DNA from: Mycobacterium barrassiae
Lineage (GTDB): Bacteria; Actinomycetota; Actinomycetes; Mycobacteriales; Mycobacteriaceae
DNA: 64,000 nucleotides
Reading direction: 5' to 3'
Assembly: GCF_025822765.1 (NCBI RefSeq)
Contig: NZ_JACKUK010000034.1
Location: 1-64,000 of the forward strand
The position numbers and the translations under genes were made by a program. Positions within the stretch are counted from its first letter, which is position 1. Every line of letters begins with the position of its first letter. The notes beneath the pieces are model-generated. The model was not told the origin of the DNA. It saw nothing but the letters and a program-made list of their open reading frames with translations, and made no database searches. Shown here one piece after another: positions 35,471 through 46,051 of this stretch.

Positions 35471-36748
35471 ATGCGAGATTCGCTGTGCCGGCTCACGGTT
35501 GCGGCCTGCGCCGACGACATACATCGAATGGTCGATCTGGCGCTGCCGACCGATATCCACATTGCCCAGCTCCTGCCGCTGATCGTCGACATCGTTCACC
35601 CCCATGGCACGAACGGTCGTGACTGGAGATTGTCGCGACTCGGTGATCTGCCGCTCGACGACTGTTCGACCCTGAACGACAACGATGTCCGCCACGGTGA
35701 AGTCTTGCTGCTCACCGCCATTGACCCGCCCATCACGGAATGGGTCGGCTGCGATCCCTGTCTCGCCGTGGCCGCGGGAGTCACTCAAGGCAGCGCCCCA
35801 GTCCTACGGATCCTGCCGACGGTCTGCTGCGTATTACTCGGTGGACTCGGCGCGTTGATGTTGACACGGTCGGCGGGCACCGGCGATGTCCTTGTCGGAT
35901 CGTGTTTGGCCGTCGCTGCGGCGACGGGGGCGGCTGTCTCTTGGCGGCTTCGCGCCGATCCCCGGATATGTGTGCCGTTGAGTCTGGTCACAATCCTCTA
36001 TGCGGGCGCCGTGGGATTTGTCAGCGTCCCACCGGGGCCTACCGCTTCGGGACTGTTGCTCGCGTCTGCGGCCGTCCTCGCCGCGGCGGTTGTCCTGTCG
36101 CGGATAACCCGCTGCGGTACACCGTATTTGACGGCAATCGCGACCCTCAGCGCGCTGATCGTCGCGGTAGCGGCCGCCGCGGCGACATGGCGATTGCAGC
36201 TCGCGGCGGGCGGCGCGGCGCTGGTCACGCTGTCACTCGCGCTGCTGGGAGGGGCGCCCAGGCTGTCGATGATGCTCAACCGTATGCCAGTCGACTCCGC
36301 GGTGCCTGACGTGGGGAGCTGTCATCAAACGTTGACGGGGCTGGTGATGGGGTCATCGGCCGCCGCGGCCCTCGGCGCCGCATCGGTCGCCGCGGGGGAT
36401 GGATCTGCGCTACGGGGTACCGCGTTCGCGGCCGTCGTCGCGCTGGTGCTCGTCCTGCGGATGCGGACTCATGTTGATCCGGCTCGTCGCGTCGGTCTGG
36501 CGGCGGCGGCAATGCTCGCTGCCGCCGCAGGTTTCGCCATCGCCGCCGCGTCGGCTCCGCACCACATCCCTGTCATCAGCGCACTCGCCACGGTCTCGGG
36601 TGCCGCCACGTTGACCTGCCTGGCCCCGCCAGCGTTGAGCCCCATGGTGATACGTGCCGTCGAGATCATCGAGTACGTCGCACTCGCGGCGGTGGTCCCG
36701 TTGGCATGTTGGGTGGCCGGCGTCTTTGGATTGGTTCGCGGACTATGA
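35471..36748 (+). CDS. eccD4: ESX-4 membrane channel component EccD4
   Basis: The 425-residue protein starts at ATG 35471 behind GAGGGGGG. A cytoplasmic ubiquitin-like domain (residues about 1-85, with DLALPTDIHIAQLLP) precedes about 11 transmembrane helices. EccD lines the type VII membrane pore. Its stop overlaps the mycP4 ATG (ATGA). Confidence 0.95.
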   Translation: MRDSLCRLTVAACADDIHRMVDLALPTDIHIAQLLPLIVDIVHPHGTNGRDWRLSRLGDLPLDDCSTLNDNDVRHGEVLLLTAIDPPITEWVGCDPCLAVAAGVTQGSAPVLRILPTVCCVLLGGLGALMLTRSAGTGDVLVGSCLAVAAATGAAVSWRLRADPRICVPLSLVTILYAGAVGFVSVPPGPTASGLLLASAAVLAAAVVLSRITRCGTPYLTAIATLSALIVAVAAAAATWRLQLAAGGAALVTLSLALLGGAPRLSMMLNRMPVDSAVPDVGSCHQTLTGLVMGSSAAAALGAASVAAGDGSALRGTAFAAVVALVLVLRMRTHVDPARRVGLAAAAMLAAAAGFAIAAASAPHHIPVISALATVSGAATLTCLAPPALSPMVIRAVEIIEYVALAAVVPLACWVAGVFGLVRGL

Positions 36749-38079
36749 CGACTGCCGCAGCGAAGGCTTCTCGGATGGCGGGCGCGGCGGCGCTCGCGAT
36801 CGTGCCGCTGTGGGTCGCGCCCACGGCGGCGGCGGTCACGCCGCCGGTGGTCGATATGTCGATGCTGCCCGAGCCGGAATCACCGCATCCTTCGCGGCGT
36901 ACGGAACAGCAGGGTCAGTGTCTCGCCTCCACTGATCGCACTGTCGACTCCAAAGGCCCCGACTTGCAGGATGTCTGGCGGCTGACGCGTGGCGCGGGCC
37001 AGACGGTCGCTGTCATCGACACCGGCGTGTCGCGGCACCGCCTGCTCCCCCACCTCGTCCCCGGCGGCGACTACGTGTCAACCGGGGACGGCACCGCGGA
37101 TTGCGACGGTCACGGCACCGTTGTCGCCGGGATCATCGGCGCATCCCCGGATGACAGCGGGTTCAGCGGCATCGCCCCCGATGCCACCATCATCGGAATC
37201 AGACAGTCCAGTAACAAGTTCCGTGCTGCGGACGACCCGTCCGGTAGCGGCTTCGGCGATGTCGACACCCTCGCGATGGCAGTGCGCACGGCCGCGGATC
37301 TGGGCGCGACCGTGATCAACATATCCACGGTCGCATGTGTGTCGACCGGTGACGGGTTGGACGACCGCGCGCTGGGGGCCGCGCTGGCCTATGCCGTCGA
37401 CATCAAGAACGCAGTCGTGGTGGCCGCCGCGGGAAACGTCGGCTCGGTCGGCCAGTGCTCCGAGCAGAACCCGACATCCGCCGGTGATCCGGACTGGTCT
37501 GACGTCGAAACCGTCGTGAGCCCCGGCTGGTATGACGACTACGTGCTGACCGTCGGTTCGGTGGGCCGCGACGGCACGCCCTCGGCGTACAGTCTCGCCG
37601 GGCCGTGGGTCGACGTCGCAGCGGCGGCCGAGGACGTCGTCTCGCTGGACCCCGACGGCGAGGGTCTGATCAACAGCCTCACGGCTGACGAGACGCCGAT
37701 CTCCGGGACGAGTTACGCCGCTCCCGTCGTCAGCGGGATCGTCGCACTGGTGCGGTCACGGTCACCGGAGCTGACCGCTCGGCAGGTCATGCAGCGCATC
37801 GAGGACACCGCCCGTCGCCCTTCCGCGGGTTGGGATCCCGTCGTCGGACACGGGGTGGTCGACGCAGCGGCATCGGTGAGCGCCGGTCCTCGTCGCCCGG
37901 ACGGCGAGCACCGGCCGCTGCCTCTGCCGGTTCCTGCGTCCACTCCGCCGGACGACCGACCCACCCGATTCGCTGTGCGAGGGGCCGCGGTCTGCGTTGG
38001 GGTATCGGCCGCGCTGGTTGCGATTGCGGCGTCGACGAATCGGCTACGGCGTCGGTCCGACGCTGTCCCTCCCCACTGA
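36745..38079 (+). CDS. mycP4: Mycosin MycP4, subtilisin-like protease of ESX-4
   Basis: The 444-residue membrane-anchored serine protease starts at ATG 36745. It has a signal peptide (about residues 1-31), catalytic triad D92 (VIDTGVSRH), H123 (DCDGHGT) and S323 (SGTSYAAP), oxyanion N231 (AAAGN), and a C-terminal transmembrane helix (about 415-435). It stabilises and matures the type VII apparatus on the periplasmic side. Its last 36 bp overlap the 3' end of eccB4 on the other strand. Confidence 0.96.
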   Translation: MTTAAAKASRMAGAAALAIVPLWVAPTAAAVTPPVVDMSMLPEPESPHPSRRTEQQGQCLASTDRTVDSKGPDLQDVWRLTRGAGQTVAVIDTGVSRHRLLPHLVPGGDYVSTGDGTADCDGHGTVVAGIIGASPDDSGFSGIAPDATIIGIRQSSNKFRAADDPSGSGFGDVDTLAMAVRTAADLGATVINISTVACVSTGDGLDDRALGAALAYAVDIKNAVVVAAAGNVGSVGQCSEQNPTSAGDPDWSDVETVVSPGWYDDYVLTVGSVGRDGTPSAYSLAGPWVDVAAAAEDVVSLDPDGEGLINSLTADETPISGTSYAAPVVSGIVALVRSRSPELTARQVMQRIEDTARRPSAGWDPVVGHGVVDAAASVSAGPRRPDGEHRPLPLPVPASTPPDDRPTRFAVRGAAVCVGVSAALVAIAASTNRLRRRSDAVPPH

Positions 38080-39390
38080 TGCGCCTTCGACGCTGAGCTC
38101 GGGACCGCGTGGCAGCCGAGCCAGCAGCGGCCACGGTGCAGGCACCGGGTCCGACAGACCGAGTCGGCCCGCGGCCTCCTCGTCGCGTATCCCGAACACC
38201 ACACCGGAATCGTCGACGAGATACAATGCACCGGTTTCGGCGCCCTCACCGGACAAGCCTGTCGCCCGGACGAATGCACTGCGGCCGGTAGGCATGACAA
38301 AGCCGTCGACACCGGGACCCGCGCCGTCGGCCTGCGCCAGTTGCACGAGATCGCTGTCCAGGGACAGTGTTTCCGACGTGAGCACAGCGTCCGGCCGAAC
38401 ACAGAGCGCCGAACTCTCGGCGACGCCGCCACGATCGGGAAAGGTGGCCACGGGGAGCGCGTTCACAATCGGCACGTTTCCGATGAGCCCCGGTGCGACA
38501 GTGACGATGTCACGTCTGTGCGCATAGGCGAAGTTGATGAGGTCGGCCGCCACCTCACCGACGCGCTGGACACCGTGTCCGAGCACCACGTAGTGCTCCC
38601 CGGAATCGGCGCGAGTCGACCGCACCACGGTGCCGACCGGAAGCCCCGGCAGCACCGACGGCGTTCCGACATGCGCAATGACGGGGGTGGCTATCTCGGG
38701 TACCTCCGGCACTGCGTCGAGCAGCGCCCGCGACACCTGCTGTGGTGTAACACCATCGATCTTCAGCGCGCGAACAACGGCCGGGTTGCGCAAGTCGACT
38801 CGCGCCTTGCGTCCGTCGTAGAGCAGGTACGCTGTCGCCGCGCTCTCACCACGCGCGGCAACAAGGCTGTTGGCGCCCGAATCCATTGGCGGGGGCGCTG
38901 TTCCGGCCAGCACGGTGGTGATCCCGTTGTCGTCTTCGCAGACCGTCCAGACCAGTTCGGCTGTCCCGAGCGGAGCCCCGATCGTATCCGGGGCACCCGG
39001 AATGCCGACGAGAGGTCCACGCCTGGCCCGTGCCAGCGCCGACGCGCTGACGAGCTCGGGCTTGTCCGTCGCGCCGGTGATCAACCGTGCGGAAGCGAGA
39101 TTCATCGCGGGGTGCATGGTGTCGCCGATGCGCACATACAAGGCGCCAGATTCTCGGACCATGACGATCGTAGCGTTGCCGACGTCACCTCGGGGTTGCA
39201 GGAACGCGAGGACCGCGCATACCGCGATCGCTATGACCGTTAGAACGGCTCCGGCCATCAACGAAAGTGATTGTGCACGTAGGGGATCATCGAGCATCCG
39301 CGCGTCGGCGCGCACCAGCGCATGTTCCATTCGCCGCATCAGGAATCGATGCGCGCTGACCTGGATCCTGGTTGTCGCCCGTCCAGCCAT
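38044..39390 (-). CDS. eccB4: ESX-4 core component EccB4
   Basis: The 448-residue protein has a cytosolic N-terminus RIQVSAHRFLMRRMEHALVR and one transmembrane helix (about residues 42-66). A large periplasmic domain with the repeat folds typical of EccB follows. It is one of the core EccB/C/D subunits. It converges on mycP4 with a 36-bp antisense overlap of the two coding ends. No eccE was seen anywhere in the locus. Confidence 0.95.
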   Translation of the reverse strand: MAGRATTRIQVSAHRFLMRRMEHALVRADARMLDDPLRAQSLSLMAGAVLTVIAIAVCAVLAFLQPRGDVGNATIVMVRESGALYVRIGDTMHPAMNLASARLITGATDKPELVSASALARARRGPLVGIPGAPDTIGAPLGTAELVWTVCEDDNGITTVLAGTAPPPMDSGANSLVAARGESAATAYLLYDGRKARVDLRNPAVVRALKIDGVTPQQVSRALLDAVPEVPEIATPVIAHVGTPSVLPGLPVGTVVRSTRADSGEHYVVLGHGVQRVGEVAADLINFAYAHRRDIVTVAPGLIGNVPIVNALPVATFPDRGGVAESSALCVRPDAVLTSETLSLDSDLVQLAQADGAGPGVDGFVMPTGRSAFVRATGLSGEGAETGALYLVDDSGVVFGIRDEEAAGRLGLSDPVPAPWPLLARLPRGPELSVEGASVGRDSVGPTP

Positions 39391-39443
39391 CCCTCCCCCG
39401 CGGCCAGCCTAACGGCGCGCGGGTGGTGGCGGCGTCACGAATT

Positions 39444-40007
39444 TCAGTCGGCCTTGGCGCGGCGTTCGCGATAGGCGGCGACGTGTTGACGGTTGCCGCA
39501 ATTGCCGGTGTCGCAGAACTTTCCGGAGCGGTTGCGCGAGAGGTCCACCAACACTGCGTCGCAATCCGATGCGGCACACACCTTGAGCCGGCGCAGCTCA
39601 CCGATGCGGATGAGGTCGGCCAGCGCCATCGCCATCTCTGCTCCCATCCGCTGCCACAGCGGGTCGTGCACGGACGCCAGGTGCAGATGCCACTCCGGCA
39701 TCTCCGGGTGGCGGGTCAGCCACGGGGCGGCCTCGGTGTCGCTCAGTAGAGCGTTCACCTGCCCAACCGCGCGCTCCTCGTCACCGGCGACGGCCCAGAT
39801 CTTGCCGAGCCGTTCCCGCAGGCGATGGACGGAGTCGAGCTCGGCGGCGTCGTGGTCGCGCCTGCCGGTCCACCCGAACCCGTCCAAATAGGCATCGAGC
39901 GCCGGGAGGTCGGCGAGCTGCTCACCGTCCACCCGATCGCTGTTGACCAGGACACATGCCGCACGCAGCGTGAGCTCCGTGTCATGACTGAAAAGCATTT
40001 GACTCAT
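39444..40007 (-). CDS. CGNR zinc-finger regulator (ABATE domain)
   Basis: The 187-residue protein has an N-terminal ABATE helical domain (RAACVLVNSDRVDGEQL). The C-terminal zf-CGNR finger is complete: VCAASDCDAVLVDLSRN, then KFCDTGNCGNRQHVAAYRER, i.e. C-x4-C and C-x4-CGNR. The family is predicted to be DNA-binding and its members often neighbour the genes they control. ATG 40007 or ATG 39998 could be the start; the latter is better spaced from GGGGG. It is divergent from the EamA transporter, with an inverted repeat between. Confidence 0.9.
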   Translation of the reverse strand: MSQMLFSHDTELTLRAACVLVNSDRVDGEQLADLPALDAYLDGFGWTGRRDHDAAELDSVHRLRERLGKIWAVAGDEERAVGQVNALLSDTEAAPWLTRHPEMPEWHLHLASVHDPLWQRMGAEMAMALADLIRIGELRRLKVCAASDCDAVLVDLSRNRSGKFCDTGNCGNRQHVAAYRERRAKAD

Positions 40008-40029
40008 GACCCCCTTTCCCGCTAGCGTC

Positions 40030-40053
40030 ATGAGCAAAGTTCATTTTACTCAT
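40030..40053. promoter_or_regulatory. Inverted repeat in the CGNR / EamA divergent promoter
   Basis: ATGAGCAAA, a 6-base spacer and TTTACTCAT form arms matching at 8 of 9 positions. It lies 23 bp upstream of one start and 21 bp of the other, the expected place for an operator controlling both genes. Confidence 0.5.
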
Positions 40054-40073
40054 TACATCCCGGAGGTGTCCCC

Positions 40074-41108
40074 GTGACCGCGAATCAGCTCGGCGTGCAC
40101 GCGTCCGCCAGTCACTTCCGGCTCGGCTTGCTGCTGGCCGTCGGCTCGGCATTCTCGTTCGGGTCATCGGGACCGTTCGCCAAGGCACTGATGGAGGCCG
40201 GCTGGAGCCCGACGGCCGCCGTGGTCGCCCGCTTGGCCGGCGGCGCCCTGGTGATGGCGGTGTTCGCGACGATCGTGCGACCCGGCTGGGTTCGTGAAGC
40301 GTTGCGCCATGCGAAGACCGTCGTCCCGTACGGCGTGATCCCGATCGCCGGGGCGCAGCTCTTCTACTACTGCGCGGTCTCGCACCTGTCCGTCGGCGTC
40401 GCGCTGCTGCTGGAGTACACCGCGCCGATCCTCGTCGTGGCGTGGGTCTGGACCACCACACGACGCAGGCCGACCAACCTGACGTTGGCAGGAGTCACCA
40501 TCGCGGTGGTTGGAATCATGTTGGTGCTCAACGTGTTCAGCGACGCGCACATCAATCTCATCGGCGTCGGTTGGGCCTTGGCCGCCGCGGTCTGCGCCGC
40601 GTGCTACTTCGTGATGTCGGCCAACGTCGGCAAGCACGCCGACGACAGCGATGGCGTCCACCCCGTCACGCTGGCCGCGGGCGGCCTGGTCGTCGGCGCC
40701 GCAGCCGTCACGCTGCTCGGCGTCGGCGGCATCATGCCGCTGACCTTCACCGCCAACGACACCGTCATCGCGGGGGTGACGACGTCGTGGGTCGTGCCGG
40801 TCGTCGCACTGGGCGTGGTCGCCACCGCGATCGCCTACACGCTCGGCATCATGGGCATCGCGCGGCTGCGTCCCCGGTTCGCATCGCTGGTCGGCCTGTC
40901 CGAGGTGATGTTCGCGGTCCTGGCCGCGTGGGTCCTGCTCGGTGAGGCGATGACGATGATTCAGGCCGTCGGCGGGGTCATCGTGCTCGCGGGCTTGGCG
41001 ATGGCACGTCAGGGCGACCGCTCCGAGGAGTCCGCCGATGTGACCTTGCCCGAGGGCGTGCCCTCGGCTCCGCTGACCTCGGTAATTGACGCAACCGTCG
41101 AAAAGTAA
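40074..41108 (+). CDS. EamA/DMT-family transporter
   Basis: The 344-residue protein has ten predicted transmembrane helices and two EamA repeats (GSAFSFGSSGPFAKALMEAG and GWALAAAVCAACYFVMSANVG). Family members export amino acids, metabolites or drugs. The GTG start follows GGAGG. The divergent CGNR regulator is likely its controller. Substrate is unknown. Confidence 0.9.
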   Translation: MTANQLGVHASASHFRLGLLLAVGSAFSFGSSGPFAKALMEAGWSPTAAVVARLAGGALVMAVFATIVRPGWVREALRHAKTVVPYGVIPIAGAQLFYYCAVSHLSVGVALLLEYTAPILVVAWVWTTTRRRPTNLTLAGVTIAVVGIMLVLNVFSDAHINLIGVGWALAAAVCAACYFVMSANVGKHADDSDGVHPVTLAAGGLVVGAAAVTLLGVGGIMPLTFTANDTVIAGVTTSWVVPVVALGVVATAIAYTLGIMGIARLRPRFASLVGLSEVMFAVLAAWVLLGEAMTMIQAVGGVIVLAGLAMARQGDRSEESADVTLPEGVPSAPLTSVIDATVEK

Positions 41109-41141
41109 GCGGCTGGCTGCGGCCCCCGCAGATATGCGAAA

Positions 41142-41900
41142 ATGGCCGACGTGACTTTGCTCCGGATGCCATTACGGCTGGCTACGGTTACTTCGGCCGT
41201 TGTCTGCGCCGCCATGACACTCGTCGCTGCCCCGCTGGCGGTGGCGCAGCCTGGCCATTCGCCGGGACCTGCGCCAGGGCCGGGGGTTGCGCCGGGGCCT
41301 GACCCGTCGGCCTCGTCACCGTCGTCGACGTCGTTATCGTCGTGCCCCGACATCGAGGTGATCTTCGCCAGGGGAACCGACGACACCCCGGGGCTCGGCA
41401 CGCCCGGCACGGCGTTCGTCAACGCGTTGCGCCCGCTGGTCGGGGGTCGGACCGTCAACGCCTACCCGGTCAACTACCCCGCCTCGTATGACTTCCTGGC
41501 GGCCGCCGACGGCGCCACCGACGCGGAGAACCGCGTCGCGCTGATGTCGCAGCAATGCCCCTCGACCAAGCTCGTGCTCGGCGGCTACTCGCAGGGCGCG
41601 GCCGTCATCGACATGCTGGCCGGTGTCCCCCCGTTGGGCAACAAGATCGGCGACATCGGGTCGGCGCCGCCGTTGCCCGCGAGCCTGCAGGACAACATCG
41701 CCGCCGTGGCCGTGTTCGGCAACCCCGCAGCGAAGTTCAGCAATCCGCTGACCAGTTCGGTCTTCGGCGGCAGGGCCATCGACCTCTGCAAGGACGGCGA
41801 CCCCATCTGTTCGCGGGGCAGGAATCCGTTCGCTCACAACGATTACGTGTCCGCGGGGCTGGTTCAGCAGGCGGCGAGCTTCGTCGCCGGAAGGGTCTGA
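41142..41900 (+). CDS. Cutinase-like serine esterase 1
   Basis: The 252-residue secreted protein has a signal peptide (ending PLAVAQ), then a Pro/Gly/Ser linker of about 30 residues (GPAPGPGVAPGP) not found in the two genes after it. The cutinase domain has CPDIEVIFARGTDD, the nucleophile GGYSQGAAV, the catalytic Asp in CKDGDPICS and His in FAHNDYV, and four cysteines for two disulfides. It corresponds to the mycobacterial Culp family (Rv3451/Rv3452 region), which hydrolyses lipids and esters at the envelope. It is first of three in tandem. Confidence 0.93.
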   Translation: MADVTLLRMPLRLATVTSAVVCAAMTLVAAPLAVAQPGHSPGPAPGPGVAPGPDPSASSPSSTSLSSCPDIEVIFARGTDDTPGLGTPGTAFVNALRPLVGGRTVNAYPVNYPASYDFLAAADGATDAENRVALMSQQCPSTKLVLGGYSQGAAVIDMLAGVPPLGNKIGDIGSAPPLPASLQDNIAAVAVFGNPAAKFSNPLTSSVFGGRAIDLCKDGDPICSRGRNPFAHNDYVSAGLVQQAASFVAGRV

Positions 41901-41928
41901 CGGCAATTGCCGCTACCCTGTTGATCTT

Positions 41929-42594
41929 GTGACGTTAGATCGACTCCGTAACCTGCTGATCGCCACCTCCATCGCTGCGGCTGCGCTTGTCGCCTCTGCC
42001 CTGTCCCCCTCGCCGATCGGCGGCCTCGGAACCGCGTCGGCCCAAGGGTGCCCGGACATCGAGGTCGTCTTCGCCCGCGGCACCAACGACGCACCGGGCC
42101 TGGGCAATGTGGGCGGCGCCTTCGTCGACGCGTTGCGCGGCAAGGTCGGCGGCAGGTCCGTCGGCGCGTACGCGGTCGACTACCCCGCGACGTTCGACTT
42201 CCTCAAAGCGGCCGCCGGCGCCAACGACGCCAGTGGCCACATCCAGTACATGGTGAACAACTGCCCCAACACCCGTCTGGTGCTCGGCGGGTACTCCCAG
42301 GGCGCCGCGGTGATCGACGTGATCAGCGCCGTACCAGTGCCAGGCATCGGGTTCGACAATCCGTTGCCACCCAACGTCCCCGACCACGTCGCGGCGATCG
42401 CCGTATTCGGCAATCCGTCGGCGAAGCTCGGGCTGCCGCTCACCGTGAGCCCGACGTGGGGCGGCAGGTCCATCGACCTGTGCAACCCGGGCGATCCCGT
42501 CTGCCAGACCAACGGCGAGGACGTCGCCGCGCATCGCGCATACGTGGGTGGCCCCACCAACCAGGCCGCCGATTTCGTCGCTTCGCGCCTCTGA
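41929..42594 (+). CDS. Cutinase-like serine esterase 2
   Basis: The 221-residue secreted cutinase starts at GTG 41929, 28 bp after the first copy. It has a signal peptide ending ASAQG, CPDIEVVFARGTNDAPG, nucleophile GGYSQGAAV, Asp in CNPGDPVCQ and His in AAHRAYV. It is closely similar to copy 1 in the core, so the two arose by tandem duplication. An operon with its neighbours is likely. Confidence 0.93.
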   Translation: MTLDRLRNLLIATSIAAAALVASALSPSPIGGLGTASAQGCPDIEVVFARGTNDAPGLGNVGGAFVDALRGKVGGRSVGAYAVDYPATFDFLKAAAGANDASGHIQYMVNNCPNTRLVLGGYSQGAAVIDVISAVPVPGIGFDNPLPPNVPDHVAAIAVFGNPSAKLGLPLTVSPTWGGRSIDLCNPGDPVCQTNGEDVAAHRAYVGGPTNQAADFVASRL

Positions 42595-42627
42595 CCTGGC
42601 CCTACACCATTATCTGCGAGGCCGTTA

Positions 42628-43320
42628 ATGCTTTCTATTAACATCCGTGTGGTGATCCGCCGTCACTTGCTCACCGGTCTCATCGTGGCGCTCGTTCTCG
42701 GCACCGCACTCATCACGCCCCAAACTGTCGCGTCGCTGACGCCGTCTGCGAATGCCCAATCGTGCCCTCCCGTCGAGGTGATCTTCGCCCGCGGCCGGCT
42801 GGAATCGCCGGGGGTCGGCAATCTCGGCAATGCGTTCATCAACGCGCTGCGGTCGAAGTCGAAGAAGAACATCGGTGTCTATGCGGTGAAGTACCCGGCC
42901 GACAACGAGATCGACATCGGCGCCAACGACATGAGCGGCCATATCCAGTACATGATGAACAACTGCCCGGACACACGACTGGTGCTCGGCGGCTACTCGC
43001 TTGGCGCCGCGGTCACCGACGTGGTGCTCGCGCTGCCGTTCGACTTCTTCGGGTTCAAGGCCCCGCTGCCGCCCGGCGCGGATCGCCACATCGCCGCCGT
43101 GGCGCTGTTCGGCAACGGCGTCGCCTGGGTCGGACCGATCACCAACTTCAACCCGGTGTACCGCGATCGGACCATCGAGTTGTGCCACGGCGCCGACCCG
43201 ATCTGCAACCCGGCCGATCCGAACACGTGGGAAGAGAACTGGCCCGCCCACCTCGCCAGCGCGTACATCAACGCGGGGATGGCGAATCAGGCGGCCGACT
43301 TCGTCGCGGCCCGCATCTAA
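42628..43320 (+). CDS. Cutinase-like serine esterase 3 (divergent)
   Basis: The 230-residue secreted cutinase has a signal peptide ending ANAQS, CPPVEVIFARGRLESPG, nucleophile GGYSLGAAV (Leu where copies 1 and 2 have Gln), Asp in CHGADPICN and His in WPAHLASAY. The Q-to-L change next to the nucleophile, and an insertion after the first strand, suggest altered lipid specificity. It ends at a bidirectional terminator before truA. Confidence 0.92.
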   Translation: MLSINIRVVIRRHLLTGLIVALVLGTALITPQTVASLTPSANAQSCPPVEVIFARGRLESPGVGNLGNAFINALRSKSKKNIGVYAVKYPADNEIDIGANDMSGHIQYMMNNCPDTRLVLGGYSLGAAVTDVVLALPFDFFGFKAPLPPGADRHIAAVALFGNGVAWVGPITNFNPVYRDRTIELCHGADPICNPADPNTWEENWPAHLASAYINAGMANQAADFVAARI

Positions 43321-43328
43321 CTCGGCGG

Positions 43329-43373
43329 TTTCGGCGTGCTAAGTCTCGCTGAGCGTGACCCAGCACGCCGAAA
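43329..43373. terminator. Bidirectional terminator, cutinase 3 / truA
   Basis: TTTCGGCGTGCT and AGCACGCCGAAA flank a 21-base loop. The stem lies between two convergent genes, directly against the truA stop. Confidence 0.75.
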
Positions 43374-44243
43374 TCACAACACTCGCAAGTCGCGCGTCAT
43401 CTTGGTCCGCGCCTCGAGCTCGGCGTCGGGCGGATAGTCGACACCCACGAGCGTCAGGCCCTGCGCCGGCGCCGCCGCGAAATCGCTCGACCGGCTGGTC
43501 GCCTTCAACAGCGTGGCGCACCAGCCTGGTTCGCGGCGATGCTCGCCGATCGCCAGCAGCGCGCCCACCAGCGACCGCACCATGGACCAGCAGAAGGCAT
43601 CCGCGGTGACGTACGCGGTGACCCGGTCGCCGTCGCGCACCCAGTCGAACCGCTGCAGGTCCCGGATGGTGGTGGCGCCGTCGCGATGGCGACAGAAGGC
43701 CGCGAAGTCGTGCAGCCCCACCAGATCCCGCGACGCGGTCGCCATGGCGTCGACGTCCAGCGGTCGCGGCCACGGAGTGACGAAGCGCGCCTCCTGCGGT
43801 TCGACGCCGTACGGCGCGGTCGACAACCGGTATTCGTAGTGTCGCCGAAGCGCCGAGAACCGTGCGTCGAAACCCGGTGCCGCGCGGGCGATGTCGAGCA
43901 CCCGCACGTCTCGGGGCAGGAACCGGCCCAGTCGTTGCACCAGCGGACGGAACTCGCTCTCGCCGGGACGGGTCGTGCGTGGATAGGCGTGCGGCAACGC
44001 TTCCACCGGCACATCGACATGGGCGACCTGACCGGTGGCGTGTACGCCGGTGTCGGTGCGGCCGGCCGCGCGCAGCTGCACCGGGGTGCGGAACACCGTC
44101 GAGAACGCTTCGTCGAGCACACCGGCTACGGTGCGCTGACCCGCCTGCACCGCCCAGCCCGCGAATTCGGTGCCGTCATAGGCGATGTCGAGGCGAAGAC
44201 GAACGAGCCCGCCACCGTTGTCGATGGCGGGCTCGTCGCTCAT
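43374..44243 (-). CDS. truA: tRNA pseudouridine synthase A
   Basis: The 289-residue enzyme makes pseudouridine at tRNA positions 38-40. Start ATG 44243 ([10 protein letters not shown]) is chosen; the longer frame upstream is antisense-like noise in rplQ. The catalytic Asp lies in [15 protein letters not shown], and [16 protein letters not shown] is the N-terminal signature. It follows rplQ by 4 bp as the last gene of the ribosomal/rpoA operon. Confidence 0.96.
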   Translation of the reverse strand: MSDEPAIDNGGGLVRLRLDIAYDGTEFAGWAVQAGQRTVAGVLDEAFSTVFRTPVQLRAAGRTDTGVHATGQVAHVDVPVEALPHAYPRTTRPGESEFRPLVQRLGRFLPRDVRVLDIARAAPGFDARFSALRRHYEYRLSTAPYGVEPQEARFVTPWPRPLDVDAMATASRDLVGLHDFAAFCRHRDGATTIRDLQRFDWVRDGDRVTAYVTADAFCWSMVRSLVGALLAIGEHRREPGWCATLLKATSRSSDFAAAPAQGLTLVGVDYPPDAELEARTKMTRDLRVL

Positions 44244-44247
44244 GTCG

Positions 44248-44847
44248 CTAGGACTTGTCGGCATCCTCGTCGGAGTCGGCCTTCTCCTCGGCGGCCTCCT
44301 CAGAGACCTCGGCCTCGGCTTCCGCCTCCTGAGCCTCCTCGATCGCGGCGTCCTCGGCCTTGACCTCGTCGACGCTCTCCTCGGCACCGACCGCGGCCTC
44401 GGGCTCGACCGCGGCCTGCGGCGCCGCGGCGGCCGCGACCTTCTGCGATGAGGCCGCACGGCGGGCCCGGTTGGCCTCCGAGGTCACGGTCCTCTCCCGC
44501 ACCAGCTCGATGACGGCCATCGGGGCGTTGTCGCCCTTACGAGGCTCCACCTTGATGATGCGGGTGTAGCCGCCCTCGCGGTCGGCGAAGAACGGACCGA
44601 TCTCGGCGAACAGCGTGTGCACCACGTCCTTGTCGCGGATCTTCTTCATCACCTCACGCCGGTTGTGCAGCGTGCCCTTCTTGGCATGGGTGATGAGCTT
44701 TTCCGCATAGGGCCGCAACGCCCGCGCCTTGGGCTCTGTCGTCTTGATCCGGCCGTGCTCGAAGAGCGACGTGGCCAGGTTGGCCAGCAGCGCCTTCTGG
44801 TGTGAGGACGACCCGCCGAGGCGAGGGCCCTTGGTGGGCTTAGGCAT
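44248..44847 (-). CDS. rplQ: 50S ribosomal protein L17
   Basis: The 199-residue L17 has a conserved core (residues 1-120, [20 protein letters not shown]) plus an Ala/Glu-rich acidic tail of about 75 residues. This tail is longer than in most bacteria and common in mycobacteria. It lies 75 bp downstream of rpoA. Confidence 0.96.
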   Translation of the reverse strand: MPKPTKGPRLGGSSSHQKALLANLATSLFEHGRIKTTEPKARALRPYAEKLITHAKKGTLHNRREVMKKIRDKDVVHTLFAEIGPFFADREGGYTRIIKVEPRKGDNAPMAVIELVRERTVTSEANRARRAASSQKVAAAAAPQAAVEPEAAVGAEESVDEVKAEDAAIEEAQEAEAEAEVSEEAAEEKADSDEDADKS

Positions 44848-44922
44848 TTTGAACCTCAGGCATTGCGACTATCTCCTATGTGGGGCCGACCCCCGTATCA
44901 GGTAGGGCCGGGACGGACTTTC

Positions 44923-46002
<1,080 letters not shown>

Positions 46003-46051
46003 CTATTTGATGCCGCGCAACCCGGCCGTCATCCGGACGGCCAAGCAAGTC

